35,304 nt of DNA. It comes from Leptospiraceae bacterium (lineage in GTDB: Bacteria > Spirochaetota > Leptospiria > Turneriellales > Turneriellaceae). A program made the translations under genes and the position numbers. The stretch is taken from the NCBI GenBank assembly GCA_020440825.1, contig JAGRNJ010000009.1, forward strand, positions 1,550-36,853, written 5' to 3'. The notes beneath the pieces are model-generated. The model searched no databases. It was given only the letters and a program-made list of their open reading frames with translations, and was not told the origin of the DNA. Below are positions 27,098-34,561 of the stretch, piece after piece; the first letter of the stretch is position 1; each line of letters begins with the position of its first letter.

Positions 27098-28171
27098 TTA
27101 GAAAACTACATTCGCTTCTACTGAGTGCTGTAAATCAATCGATTGCTGGTCTGTATTGAGAGCATAGGCAAACTGGAAATTCTTGAAATTCAGGCCAAAA
27201 CCACCGGAAGGTCGCCCCCCGTCTAAGCCGGCCATTAAATATGAAAAGGAATTTAAGCCCACGGCTACACCCAGATTTATTCTGAGGCCTTCTGTTTCAG
27301 GTTCATCAAGGTTGGTTGTGAAGCCCATCAGTATCTTAAGATTTGAATTCGGTGGAGGGGTAGTTAATGCGATGGATACATTTAATATCGTATCGAGTTT
27401 TTCATAAGAGGCACCACTCTCAGCCCGGGTTCCCACGACCCCGAAAAGATTTTGAACAGAGGCACCAGCTGAAAGAATCGGGATAGGTACAATTTGTAAA
27501 CCTGCATTGAGCCCTCCGCCATTTACTGAACCACCATTGCCAATATTTTCCTGCATACCCATGGCACTGACCCCGAGACGCATAGCCCCTACTTCCTGGG
27601 CATAGCCAAAGAAACCGGCAAATGCCGAATAATTCTGGGAACCAGTGGAAGTTCCTGCAGTATCGAAACCATCAATACCCGAAACCATTGTTCCTAAAGC
27701 ACCGACGCCAAAGGTTCCGCTAAGGGCAGTCATGCCCACCCCAAGATACCCCAATTGTCGATCAAGGGACATCTGTGAGAATGCACCGTAAACCTGTACT
27801 TCGGTACGTCGTTCAATACGCTCAATACCGGGTAAGTTTTCAGCAGGAGAAACCCCGGCGTCGCCCTCCATTTCTTCCATTAATTCATCAAATTCTGACC
27901 CTTCTTCAAAAGCAGATTCAGCCTCTTTTTTAAGATCGAGTTCGCGGATGATCGTTTTCTCTCCCGTTATCTGGGCCAGGCCGGCCGGGTTCCAATAGAG
28001 TGAACCTGCATCATTGGTAACAACACTGTAGGCACGTCCCAGGCCAATTGCCCTGGCGCCAAAACCGGCTTTGAGGAATTGCCCGGCTGTATTTGCATGC
28101 AGACTGAAAGCAGAGGCAGACACCAATACGATAATTGCAGATAAATTTTTCTTCATGTGGGTATTGCTCAT
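27098..28171 (-). CDS. PorV/UPF0164-type outer-membrane beta-barrel protein
   Basis: 357 residues. A signal peptide (MKKNLSAIIVLVSASAFSLHA, here written MKKNLSAII plus VLVSASAFSLHA) is followed by AGQFLKAGFGARAIGLGRAY, then NDAGSLYWNPAGLAQ, the family hallmark shared by PorV, PorQ and treponemal UPF0164/FadL-like proteins. The rest alternates Gly and aromatic residues as in a barrel and ends with FQFAYAL ... VEANVVF, an outer-membrane C-terminal pattern ending in Phe. Residues about 78-112 are a very acidic insertion after the first conserved block. The ATG at 28171 is two bases after the upstream stop; ATG 28156, at the MKK, is equally possible. In T9SS, PorV carries proteins bearing C-terminal sorting domains. 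Confidence 0.82.
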   Translation of the reverse strand: MSNTHMKKNLSAIIVLVSASAFSLHANTAGQFLKAGFGARAIGLGRAYSVVTNDAGSLYWNPAGLAQITGEKTIIRELDLKKEAESAFEEGSEFDELMEEMEGDAGVSPAENLPGIERIERRTEVQVYGAFSQMSLDRQLGYLGVGMTALSGTFGVGALGTMVSGIDGFDTAGTSTGSQNYSAFAGFFGYAQEVGAMRLGVSAMGMQENIGNGGSVNGGGLNAGLQIVPIPILSAGASVQNLFGVVGTRAESGASYEKLDTILNVSIALTTPPPNSNLKILMGFTTNLDEPETEGLRINLGVAVGLNSFSYLMAGLDGGRPSGGFGLNFKNFQFAYALNTDQQSIDLQHSVEANVVF

Positions 28172-28173
28172 AT

Positions 28174-28533
28174 TTATTGTACCAATAATTTTGTGAAATC
28201 AGATGAGGTGGTCTGGGCCGCAGAGTCGCTGGATACTATCTGTAAAAAATAAAGCCCGGGAGCAAGCTTTGAACCGTTCTGGGTGATTCCAGGATAACGT
28301 ATTGTACCCGCCGCTGTAAGATCAAAGGTATCTTGATAGACAAGTTTCAGGTTGTAATCATGTACTCTCAGAGAGTAACGTCCGGCATTGAGGTTAGAGC
28401 CATCTTTTTTGCTTATTTGCAGGAAGCCGTTTTTGGCCGGATTATAAGGATTCGGTACCAAACGATAGTCAATTCCCCAGATTGAAACACTCGGGAACCA
28501 GATAGCCGCGATAAAACATAAGATTTTTTTCAT
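28174..28533 (-). CDS. Small secreted stand-alone FlgD-Ig/type-A sorting-like domain protein
   Basis: 119 residues. AGGAG lies six bases before the ATG. Residues 1-20 form a signal peptide (MKKILCFIAAIWFPSVSIWG). Almost all the remainder is a single domain of the FlgD-Ig/T9SS type-A C-terminal type: YRLVPNPYNPAKNG at its start, YSLRVHDYNLKLVYQ in the middle, LAPGLYFLQIVSS and FTKLLVQ at the end. Such domains are normally tails of large exported proteins; here there is no cargo. It is located two bases upstream of the PorV-like barrel gene. Confidence 0.75.
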   Translation of the reverse strand: MKKILCFIAAIWFPSVSIWGIDYRLVPNPYNPAKNGFLQISKKDGSNLNAGRYSLRVHDYNLKLVYQDTFDLTAAGTIRYPGITQNGSKLAPGLYFLQIVSSDSAAQTTSSDFTKLLVQ

Positions 28534-28559
28534 AGTATCTCCTGGGGAAAAATCAGCAA

Positions 28560-28931
28560 TTAGCGGGAGTTCAATCGCCCTGATTTTTTTGCTTCGTAGA
28601 TTGTGTCGAAGCTTTTATTCAAAAATTCGAGAACATATTTGAGTCCCTTGGAATCCATCGGCATAAATGAATCAAGGCCTTTGTGGTCCTGGTAGCGGGT
28701 ATAAGAATCTCTTACATGCTTCATGAATTCATCTGGGCCAATGCCAATCGCTTTGAGCTTCGCTTCAGAATTAGAGAAAAATTCTTCAAATTCGAGAACC
28801 TGATCTGCCGAGAAAACTTTGAAAAAATTATTCAAAAAGGCTTCACTCAAGGGTTTCCCATGGTTAATTTTCAATGGTCGGGTGGATAGGTTTCCCGAAC
28901 CTGACTTGGTGGTTTTCTTTCCGAGTGCCAT
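28560..28931 (-). CDS. Unknown small cytosolic protein
   Basis: 123 residues with no signal peptide or membrane helix. The first ~25 residues are basic and polar (MALGKKTTKSGSGNLSTRP). The rest looks alpha-helical (FLNNFFKVFSADQVLEFEEFF, here FLNNFFKVF and ADQVLEFEEFF, then YVLEFLNKSFDTIYEAKKS). No family recognised. It is the first gene of the ten-gene minus-strand run and starts one base from the ATG of the divergent lipoprotein gene. 26 bases separate it from the next gene. Confidence 0.7.
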   Translation of the reverse strand: MALGKKTTKSGSGNLSTRPLKINHGKPLSEAFLNNFFKVFSADQVLEFEEFFSNSEAKLKAIGIGPDEFMKHVRDSYTRYQDHKGLDSFMPMDSKGLKYVLEFLNKSFDTIYEAKKSGRLNSR

Positions 28932-28932
28932 T

Positions 28933-29334
28933 ATGTTTATCTATCGACGCTCATTATGTGCTGTGTCAATCTTTTTTATTTTTCTGGCCCCCTTCACAAA
29001 CTGCATCAATACTCAAAAAAAATTATACCAGGCTCAATGCTTTGAACCAAATAATGCAGCTGAAAATATGAAGGTGACCTACACTCAACCCGATAATGTT
29101 GAGCTGATCGGAGAATTATTCATACGGTATGATGCCGGTTTCTCCCGTGAACGTGCTTTAGAAAAACTGAAACAAGATGCGGCAGATTGCGGGGCGGATG
29201 GACTTATTCTCACAGAAACCAGAACGTCAGACTCATACTGGAACCTGACCCAGGGGGATGCAAACTACTCTACAACTACCCGGGCAAAAGCCTATGAGAT
29301 TACAACAATCATGTATCGATACCGGAGAGAGTAA
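28933..29334 (+). CDS. Small lipoprotein
   Basis: 133 residues from ATG 28933. The frame is open to 28819, but the ATG here gives a proper signal: MFIYRR, a hydrophobic core (SLCAVSIFFIFLAP), then FTNC with the lipidated Cys at residue 24. Phe at -3 and Asn at -1 fit the relaxed spirochaete lipobox better than the E. coli one. The mature part contains ALEKLKQDAADCGADGLILTE, a pattern seen in several short lipoproteins whose function is unknown. Its 3' end overlaps purM (opposite strand) by 26 bases. Confidence 0.75.
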   Translation: MFIYRRSLCAVSIFFIFLAPFTNCINTQKKLYQAQCFEPNNAAENMKVTYTQPDNVELIGELFIRYDAGFSRERALEKLKQDAADCGADGLILTETRTSDSYWNLTQGDANYSTTTRAKAYEITTIMYRYRRE

Positions 29335-30340
29335 TTTTCTTCTCTGCAGATTTTACAACTTCACCTATTTCACAAACTCGACGGTCATATTTATGCATGC
29401 GGGCTAAAATTTTTGCGCTGCCAATCGCCAGCATGCCGTTTCCCATATTGAATGTGGAAAACTGTGCCCTGCGTGGAACAATGTTCTGAAAAATCAGAGA
29501 TGGGGCAAAATCAAATGCGGAAGGAGTGTGGATATAGGCACCCAAGCCTTCGGGCAGCACCCGGGGCAGATTTTCATAAATTCCCCCCCCGGTAACATGT
29601 ACCAGAGCTTTAATCTTTACTTCATTCAACATCTCTGGAACAAACCAGTAAATGCGCGTTGGCCGCAAGAGAACACGCGAAACAAAATCTGGGTTCGCTA
29701 ACAGGGAATCTGCAGCAGGATTTTCTTTCTGCCATTGTGGCAGTACTTTGCGAATCAAAGAGAATCCGTTGGAGTGCAGACCTGAAGAAGGAAATGAGAA
29801 AATCTTATCTCCCTCTCGAATACTTTCTGGCTTTGGCAGAGATTGCTTTGGAGAAGATACCCCGACTGCGAAACCGGCAAGATCAAAATCATCATCTGCC
29901 ATCACCCCGGGATGCTCTGCGGTTTCACCCCCGAGAAGTGCAATACCAGAATAATTGCAGGCATTTGCAATTGATCGCAAAACCGGCTGGTACCAGGAAC
30001 CATCTAATTTGCCGCAGGCAATATAATCGAGAAAAAATAAAGGGAGAGCACCGGCACAGTACAGATCATTGATGCACATTGCTACCAGATCTTGCCCAAT
30101 ACCTGAAAAATCCCGATATTTTCGATACAGCTGAATTTTTGTACCCACGCCATCTGTGGCAGCAACAATATCATGATTCTGAAAAGATTTGTTTAAACGA
30201 AAGGCCCCGGCGAATCCGCCGAAGCCCCCAACCACCTTACCGGCTTTTGACCCGAGGTGAGTGTTTTCAATTACTGATTTAAGATTCTGTATCAGTTTTG
30301 CGGCATGTTCAGTATCAACCCCGGAAGCTTTGTAATCCAT
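29309..30340 (-). CDS. purM: Phosphoribosylformylglycinamidine cyclo-ligase (AIR synthetase)
   Basis: 343 residues from ATG 30340 (MDYKASGVDTEHA), which matches the usual PurM N-terminus (Y-K-x-AGVD). A 12-codon upstream extension to 30376 lies inside rlpA and is less likely. PurM closes the imidazole ring of AIR using ATP. Motifs: VGGFGGFAGAF, VAATDGVGTKIQLY, GQDLVAMCINDLYCAGA, FFLDYIACG, ALLGGETAEHPGVM, GLHSNGFSLIRK, VHVTGGGIYENLPRV and FNMGNGML. The start overlaps the end of rlpA by 26 bases, so translation is probably coupled. Confidence 0.96.
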   Translation of the reverse strand: MDYKASGVDTEHAAKLIQNLKSVIENTHLGSKAGKVVGGFGGFAGAFRLNKSFQNHDIVAATDGVGTKIQLYRKYRDFSGIGQDLVAMCINDLYCAGALPLFFLDYIACGKLDGSWYQPVLRSIANACNYSGIALLGGETAEHPGVMADDDFDLAGFAVGVSSPKQSLPKPESIREGDKIFSFPSSGLHSNGFSLIRKVLPQWQKENPAADSLLANPDFVSRVLLRPTRIYWFVPEMLNEVKIKALVHVTGGGIYENLPRVLPEGLGAYIHTPSAFDFAPSLIFQNIVPRRAQFSTFNMGNGMLAIGSAKILARMHKYDRRVCEIGEVVKSAEKKITLSGIDT

Positions 30341-31196
30341 TGAGATACGAAATCTTGCCTCGATACATGACGTCAATACCGTCTGATTTCAATTTTTCAT
30401 GGTAAGCTCGTGCAGATTTTGAACTCTTAAAATCACCAACCATGATGTAATGCCACTCACCTTTTTTTGCAATGAAAAAAGGATGTTTGCTGCCAATTTT
30501 TGATTTCATATCCTGAAGATGACGCTCTGCATTGTGCCGGGTTTTGAATGCACCAATCTGGATTGTGTATCCCTGGGGCTTTTTTCCCAGAAATGTAAAA
30601 CTTGATGAAGACTCACCTGTCTCAGCAAAATCTTCGGACTCATCATCATAAGATGGATCAATAATTTCTTCTTCCGCAGGAAACTCAGGGGTAACAGGCG
30701 TTACATTTGCCTTTGAGAGAAAATCATTCGAGCCTGCCTGAACGAGCTCCAGAGAAACTTTCGCTACCCCGGTCTCTGCAAACCCAAGATCCCGTGCTGC
30801 GGCAAAACTGACATCAATGATTCTTCCTTCCACATAGGGCCCGCGGTCGTTGATCTTGACAATCTGTTTTTTACCGTTTTCCTGATTGATGACCAGTACA
30901 ACCGAACCCATAGGAAATGTCTTGTGAGCCGCGGTATATTTATTCATGTCAAAAATTTCGCCAGAGGCGGTGGGTTTTCCGTGCAGCTCTTTGCCATACC
31001 AGGAAGCATAACCGGAATTTTTATTTTCTACAACCGGCGGAGACGAATCGGCATCAGAAGCTGCTACCCCATCACCAAAAAAATCATCTTCAGCCGGTGT
31101 GGAAGCAACCACCGGATCATTTGTGCGTACCTGCTGGCCTGTGCAGCTGACCGCCAGAAACATTGCCAAAAGTGCAGTAATCAATCCTGTTTTCAT
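30315..31196 (-). CDS. rlpA: RlpA-family septal lytic transglycosylase-like lipoprotein with SPOR domain
   Basis: 293 residues. Lipoprotein signal ends LAVSC, with Cys18 as the lipid site. After an acidic linker comes the double-psi beta-barrel (about 62-150): YASWYGKELHGKPTASGEIF, then AAHKTFPMGS and INDRGPYVEGRIIDVSFAAA. His91 and Asp117 are 26 residues apart, matching the His/Asp pair essential in P. aeruginosa RlpA. A second acidic linker leads to a SPOR domain (about 208-285, YTIQIGAFKTRHNAERHL), which binds denuded septal glycan. Likely role: cleavage of naked glycan strands or cell separation. It lies 58 bases after the OB-HD gene. Confidence 0.9.
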   Translation of the reverse strand: MKTGLITALLAMFLAVSCTGQQVRTNDPVVASTPAEDDFFGDGVAASDADSSPPVVENKNSGYASWYGKELHGKPTASGEIFDMNKYTAAHKTFPMGSVVLVINQENGKKQIVKINDRGPYVEGRIIDVSFAAARDLGFAETGVAKVSLELVQAGSNDFLSKANVTPVTPEFPAEEEIIDPSYDDESEDFAETGESSSSFTFLGKKPQGYTIQIGAFKTRHNAERHLQDMKSKIGSKHPFFIAKKGEWHYIMVGDFKSSKSARAYHEKLKSDGIDVMYRGKISYLNGLQSFRG

Positions 31197-31254
31197 AGTT
31201 CTATGATCGACGGTTCTGCAATTTTTTTGAATAACAATTTTATTTGAGCGAGAG

Positions 31255-32229
31255 TCATCCGCCCAGATAGACCTCCCGACCTAGATAAGAATTATACTCT
31301 GACCAGCGGGATTCTGAGCCGGGTCGCTTGACCGCATTAGAAAATAAAAAAGCCGATGCATCCGTCGAATCTGCAGCATGTACCAGATATGCCTCGAGAA
31401 ACCGGGGCTCTTCTACTGCTCCCCAGACACGTTTGCCCTGGTGGGAGAGTAAAATGTGCTCGAGTCGCAGCCTGAGCTCGCGGTCTATTTCGAAGGTATT
31501 GAGCCTGGCAACTACTCGGTCATAACCCAGCAGTGTATGCCCTTTTAGACGTCCGGGGTCAGAATAATCATAGCCATACAACAGGAATTCAAATTCATCT
31601 ACTTTACCTACATCGTGAAGAAAGGCTCCCGCTATCGTTAAATTTCGATCGACCTCTTCAAAAGTACGAATATAAGAATCACAAAGTTTTACAACATTCA
31701 AGGTATGTTCAAGCAGTCCGCCTATATAGGCATGGTGGGCGAACCTTGAAGCCGGAGCTTCAAGAAACAACCTTAAAAACGGACGGTCAGATAAAAAAGA
31801 CAGACACAATTCTTTTAGTTGTATATGATTAAGATTGTCGATGTATCCTTTGAGCTCTCTCAGTAAAGCCCGTCGGTCATGACGGGTGCGCTTCCAGAAC
31901 CTCGAAAGATCCCAATCTTGTTTTTCGGCTGCAGAAATTTTGAGTAGCTTCAACTGCGTGACCCCTTGGAATTCTTCGATAACTCCGGCCACTTTCACAA
32001 TAATACCGGCTTGTAGAGAGGAGGACATACTATGGATTTCCTTAGTCCCCGAAAAATAAACTGCCGGTAAATGCCCTGATTGATCGGCCAGTAGAAAGCG
32101 AAGATAGGGTTTATTATTTTTGCCGGAGTTCAAATGGACTCTACGAAGTAAAAAGTAGCCCTCTTCTAGTAACCCAGGCTGTAAATCCCGAATATATGGG
32201 GCATTGATCATATCCAAAGAGGAAATCAT
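31255..32229 (-). CDS. YhaM-like OB-fold plus HD-domain 3'-5' exoribonuclease
   Basis: 324 residues. An N-terminal OB-like nucleic-acid-binding part (about 18-105, YFLLRRVHLNSGKNNKPYLR, then FLLADQSGHLPAVYF) is followed by an HD phosphohydrolase domain. The metal motif residues are HH (165-166), EH (174-175), the HD pair H205-D206 in GAFLHDVGKVDEF, and H231 in LKGHTLLG; LSHQGKRVWGAVEEPRFLEA closes the domain. OB-HD with this order is the YhaM/CBF1 family, known as 3'-5' exoribonuclease in Firmicutes. An alternative ATG lies six codons in. Heads the run into rlpA and purM, divergent from fabZ. Confidence 0.85.
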   Translation of the reverse strand: MISSLDMINAPYIRDLQPGLLEEGYFLLRRVHLNSGKNNKPYLRFLLADQSGHLPAVYFSGTKEIHSMSSSLQAGIIVKVAGVIEEFQGVTQLKLLKISAAEKQDWDLSRFWKRTRHDRRALLRELKGYIDNLNHIQLKELCLSFLSDRPFLRLFLEAPASRFAHHAYIGGLLEHTLNVVKLCDSYIRTFEEVDRNLTIAGAFLHDVGKVDEFEFLLYGYDYSDPGRLKGHTLLGYDRVVARLNTFEIDRELRLRLEHILLSHQGKRVWGAVEEPRFLEAYLVHAADSTDASAFLFSNAVKRPGSESRWSEYNSYLGREVYLGG

Positions 32230-32329
32230 TTGTCAAATTATGTCGCATTGGTAATCCGTCAACTCACGATTCTACTTTACGTTCTCAAACTGAAAGAAAA
32301 TTAGAGAAAAATATTAATAAGGAGAGATT

Positions 32330-32818
32330 ATGCCTGCTAAATTACCCGTGAAGATAAATAAAATAAGAGAAATTTTACCACATCGGTACCCATTTTTAAT
32401 GGTCGACAGAGTAATTGAACTCGAAGAGAACCGAATTGTTGCGATCAAGAATGTTTCTGTGAATGAAGATTTTTTCAATGGACATTTTCCTGTTGCCCCA
32501 ATCATGCCAGGAGTTCTGCAAGTAGAAGCACTGGCACAGACGGCAGGATTATATGGACCCTTATGGGATGCAGAAGCTGCGGCAAACTCGGGCGACAAAA
32601 TTGGAGTATTTTCAAAGGTTAATAATTGCACCTTTGAGAGCCCAGTTACTCCCGGAGATGTGCTGCGATTGGAAGTTAAAATTACAGATGTTGAAAAGGA
32701 TAATAAAGGAAATCCTAAACGTGTTTCTGCACATGGTGAAGCTTCGGTCGATGGCAAAATTACATGCCAGTGCGATCTTGAGTTTGCTATGATACCGGCT
32801 AAATTGATTTCTCGTTAA
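32330..32818 (+). CDS. fabZ: 3-hydroxyacyl-ACP dehydratase FabZ
   Basis: 162 residues. FabZ dehydrates beta-hydroxyacyl-ACP in fatty-acid elongation. The ATG follows AAGGAGAG at ideal spacing. Hot-dog motifs: LPHRYPFLMVDRV, NEDFFNGHFPVAPIMPGVLQ, and VEALAQTAG, giving the catalytic His52 and Glu66. It lies alone, away from lpxA/lpxC. The divergent leader (32230-32329) has only a weak promoter candidate (TTGGTA, 17 bases, TCTACT at 32248-32276). Confidence 0.95.
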   Translation: MPAKLPVKINKIREILPHRYPFLMVDRVIELEENRIVAIKNVSVNEDFFNGHFPVAPIMPGVLQVEALAQTAGLYGPLWDAEAAANSGDKIGVFSKVNNCTFESPVTPGDVLRLEVKITDVEKDNKGNPKRVSAHGEASVDGKITCQCDLEFAMIPAKLISR

Positions 32819-32823
32819 CACCA

Positions 32824-32841
32824 ACTACGGAATTCCGTAGT
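32824..32841. promoter_or_regulatory. 18-bp perfect palindrome, candidate operator
   Basis: ACTACGGAATTCCGTAGT is fully self-complementary, with no loop bases. It lies six bases after the fabZ stop and about 54 bases before the start of the ribbon-helix-helix-like gene. It is followed by A rather than T bases on the + strand, and on the - strand the T-run precedes it, so it does not look like an intrinsic terminator. A protein-binding site for the adjacent gene's product is plausible. Confidence 0.45.
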
Positions 32842-32887
32842 AAAAAAGCAACTGAAAATGAAACAAATGGGGCTTTTTCTGGTATAT

Positions 32888-32899
32888 ATCATATATGAT
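32888..32899. promoter_or_regulatory. 12-bp palindrome over a start codon
   Basis: ATCATATATGAT is self-complementary and spans the proposed ATG at 32895 within an AT-rich tract. It may be a second operator half or simply AT-rich coincidence. Confidence 0.25.
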
Positions 32900-33407
32900 T
32901 TGCAGAAAACAGCCTCCGTTTCCGATACCCTCTCCCATTAAAAATATTTGGGAGGTCATTTTAGCCCCCGATGTTTGGGAAAGAATTCGAAAAGCAAAAA
33001 AACTGTCGCGTACTACTTACTCTTGGGTCGTAAGATATTGCCTTTTCCAGTTACTTTCAGACGAAAATATTAAAGAAAATCTAGAAAACAACGAGCCATC
33101 CACCATTTCCAGAAAGAAGGGACATCGTATGCAATTATGTTTGTATGGGGATGATGAAGAATCACTTCGAATTCTGGCTGTTAAAGAAAAAATCAATATT
33201 TCTAAACTCATTAGAATAGCAATCGTAATTTTTATTGAAAAATTTGAAAAACAATTGCAAAACGAAAAATCTATAACCAGATTGTTGATGGTGAAAAAAT
33301 ACATTTCTAGAATTAATAATGTAATATTTGACTCAATTTGGGAAAATAGAATTATAATGATAGAAAAAATAATCTACGGGTATCACTCAATCTATCTTGT
33401 TGAGTGA
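32895..33407 (+). CDS. Unknown protein with ribbon-helix-helix-like segments, AT-rich
   Basis: 170 residues. Residues about 79-116 (MQLCLYGDDEESLRILAVKE, then KINISKLIRIAIVIFIEKF) have the shape of a MetJ/Arc ribbon-helix-helix: a short strand, a helix, the I-S-x-L-I-R turn, and a second helix. Residues 20-54 (WEVILAPDVWERI, then LSRTTYSWVVRYCLFQLL) have a similar layout, so there may be two copies. This would suit DNA binding at the palindrome upstream. Part of the gene is very AT-rich: 26 of 120 bases are G or C at 33181-33300. No ribosome site precedes the ATG. Its end overlaps the opposite-strand gene by 21 bases. Possibly acquired; assignment is tentative. Confidence 0.6.
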   Translation: MICRKQPPFPIPSPIKNIWEVILAPDVWERIRKAKKLSRTTYSWVVRYCLFQLLSDENIKENLENNEPSTISRKKGHRMQLCLYGDDEESLRILAVKEKINISKLIRIAIVIFIEKFEKQLQNEKSITRLLMVKKYISRINNVIFDSIWENRIIMIEKIIYGYHSIYLVE

Positions 33408-34484
33408 TATTTTTGATTCTGTTTTCTCTGTCAGTAACAAAAAATATCCTAAAAATACAAATAAGGTTTCCCTGAGCCTGCGCAACAAAATCACAGCGGT
33501 GGATGCTGCATCAGCATTTTCAGGGTAAAATGCTCGAACAAGAGCAACGTAGCTGATATCTTGTACCCCGATTCCTGAAGGCAAAAAGAATAGTATCGAT
33601 CGGACAACAGTCATTACGGACTCAAATGCCATGATTGCGGGCAAAGAAATTGATGCTCCTATTAGTTGCAAGAAAAGCCAGGTTTCAATTGACTCCAATA
33701 GCCAAACGCAGAAAAAAGAAAAAATTGCTGTCAGGATTTTTTTCTTTGGATGGTCTTTAAACTTTCGAAGGCTAAAATCGGTTCGTATAAATGCTGATCT
33801 TTTACTGTAAAGATACCTTCGTAACCTTTTAACAGGAAGAAGGTAAAGTATCTTATAAAATTTTTTGCCAATTCCCCCAAAAATCAAGCCCAGGGTAGAA
33901 AAAAACCCTAGAATAAAGATAAAAGCTCCTACACTCATTGTGAGTATATTCAATCCTTGCACACCAATCAGTTTCTTGGACATCTCTCCTAGCTCTCCCC
34001 ATGCCAAAATTGCCGAGAGAATAATGAACATACCATGTGTTACCAATATCAAAGTTCGACGAGCTCCCATTGCCGGGATACTCTCTGACGGTTTAATTCC
34101 GGGTTTTTTTGCCAGTAAAACAGGTTTCAATGGGTCAGAAAAAACAATTCCACCAGGTATACTCATATAAAGTGCTTCTGTCGCAAATCTTACTATGGAT
34201 ATCCTTAGTAATTTAGGCCTTTTGTTTTCAGGAAACAACAGCCTCCAGCCGAACGAGTCAATTAAACCGGAAAAAAAATAAGGGATTGGAGCTAAAAATA
34301 GCAAAATACCGATTGCCGAGATTAAGACATATGCCCCTTTCAAATCGAGTGATATTAATAAAGCTGTAAATATTGTTATGGCGATTATTGCAAAAATAAT
34401 ACGCGGAACTATGGTTTTCCATAGTAGACGCTTGCTACCCGGAAGATTTTCGACCTCTTCAGAAAGTTGGTCACTGTTCCGCAT
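33387..34484 (-). CDS. UPF0104/lysylphosphatidylglycerol-synthase-TM-like flippase-fold protein
   Basis: 365 residues with about eight hydrophobic segments. The plan matches the membrane part of MprF and UPF0104 proteins: a Pro-Gly-Gly block (MSIPGGIVFSDPLKPVLL), a GARRTLILVTHG segment, and the diagnostic late motif FESVMTVVRSILFFLPSGIG followed by VQDISYVALV. Proteins with this fold flip or modify lipids or act as accessories to glycosyltransferases. No synthetase domain is attached, so aminoacyl transfer is not implied. It is more AT-rich than the genes to the left. Confidence 0.75.
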   Translation of the reverse strand: MRNSDQLSEEVENLPGSKRLLWKTIVPRIIFAIIAITIFTALLISLDLKGAYVLISAIGILLFLAPIPYFFSGLIDSFGWRLLFPENKRPKLLRISIVRFATEALYMSIPGGIVFSDPLKPVLLAKKPGIKPSESIPAMGARRTLILVTHGMFIILSAILAWGELGEMSKKLIGVQGLNILTMSVGAFIFILGFFSTLGLIFGGIGKKFYKILYLLPVKRLRRYLYSKRSAFIRTDFSLRKFKDHPKKKILTAIFSFFCVWLLESIETWLFLQLIGASISLPAIMAFESVMTVVRSILFFLPSGIGVQDISYVALVRAFYPENADAASTAVILLRRLRETLFVFLGYFLLLTEKTESKISLNKID

Positions 34485-34526
34485 CCGTCAGAAAATCTTT
34501 TATCAACCTGCCGAAAAACTTTTTTA

Positions 34527-34554
34527 TTGACAAAGTTTAACAGAATTTTAAAAT
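34527..34554 (+). promoter_or_regulatory. Sigma-70-type promoter, probably leaderless
   Basis: A perfect -35 box TTGACA (34527-34532), a 16-base spacer, and TAAAAT (34549-34554; five of six consensus bases). The cupin ATG at 34562 begins eight bases after the -10 box, so transcription would start at or next to the ATG. No ribosome site is present in the remaining bases, which agrees with a leaderless message. Confidence 0.45.
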
Positions 34555-34561
34555 TTTTAAG

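Noticed and set aside
32824..32841. Palindrome as the fabZ intrinsic terminator
   Set aside because: There is no loop and it is followed by A bases, not a T-run.
33387..34484. Full MprF lysylphosphatidylglycerol synthase
   Set aside because: Only the membrane part is present; the C-terminal synthase domain is missing.
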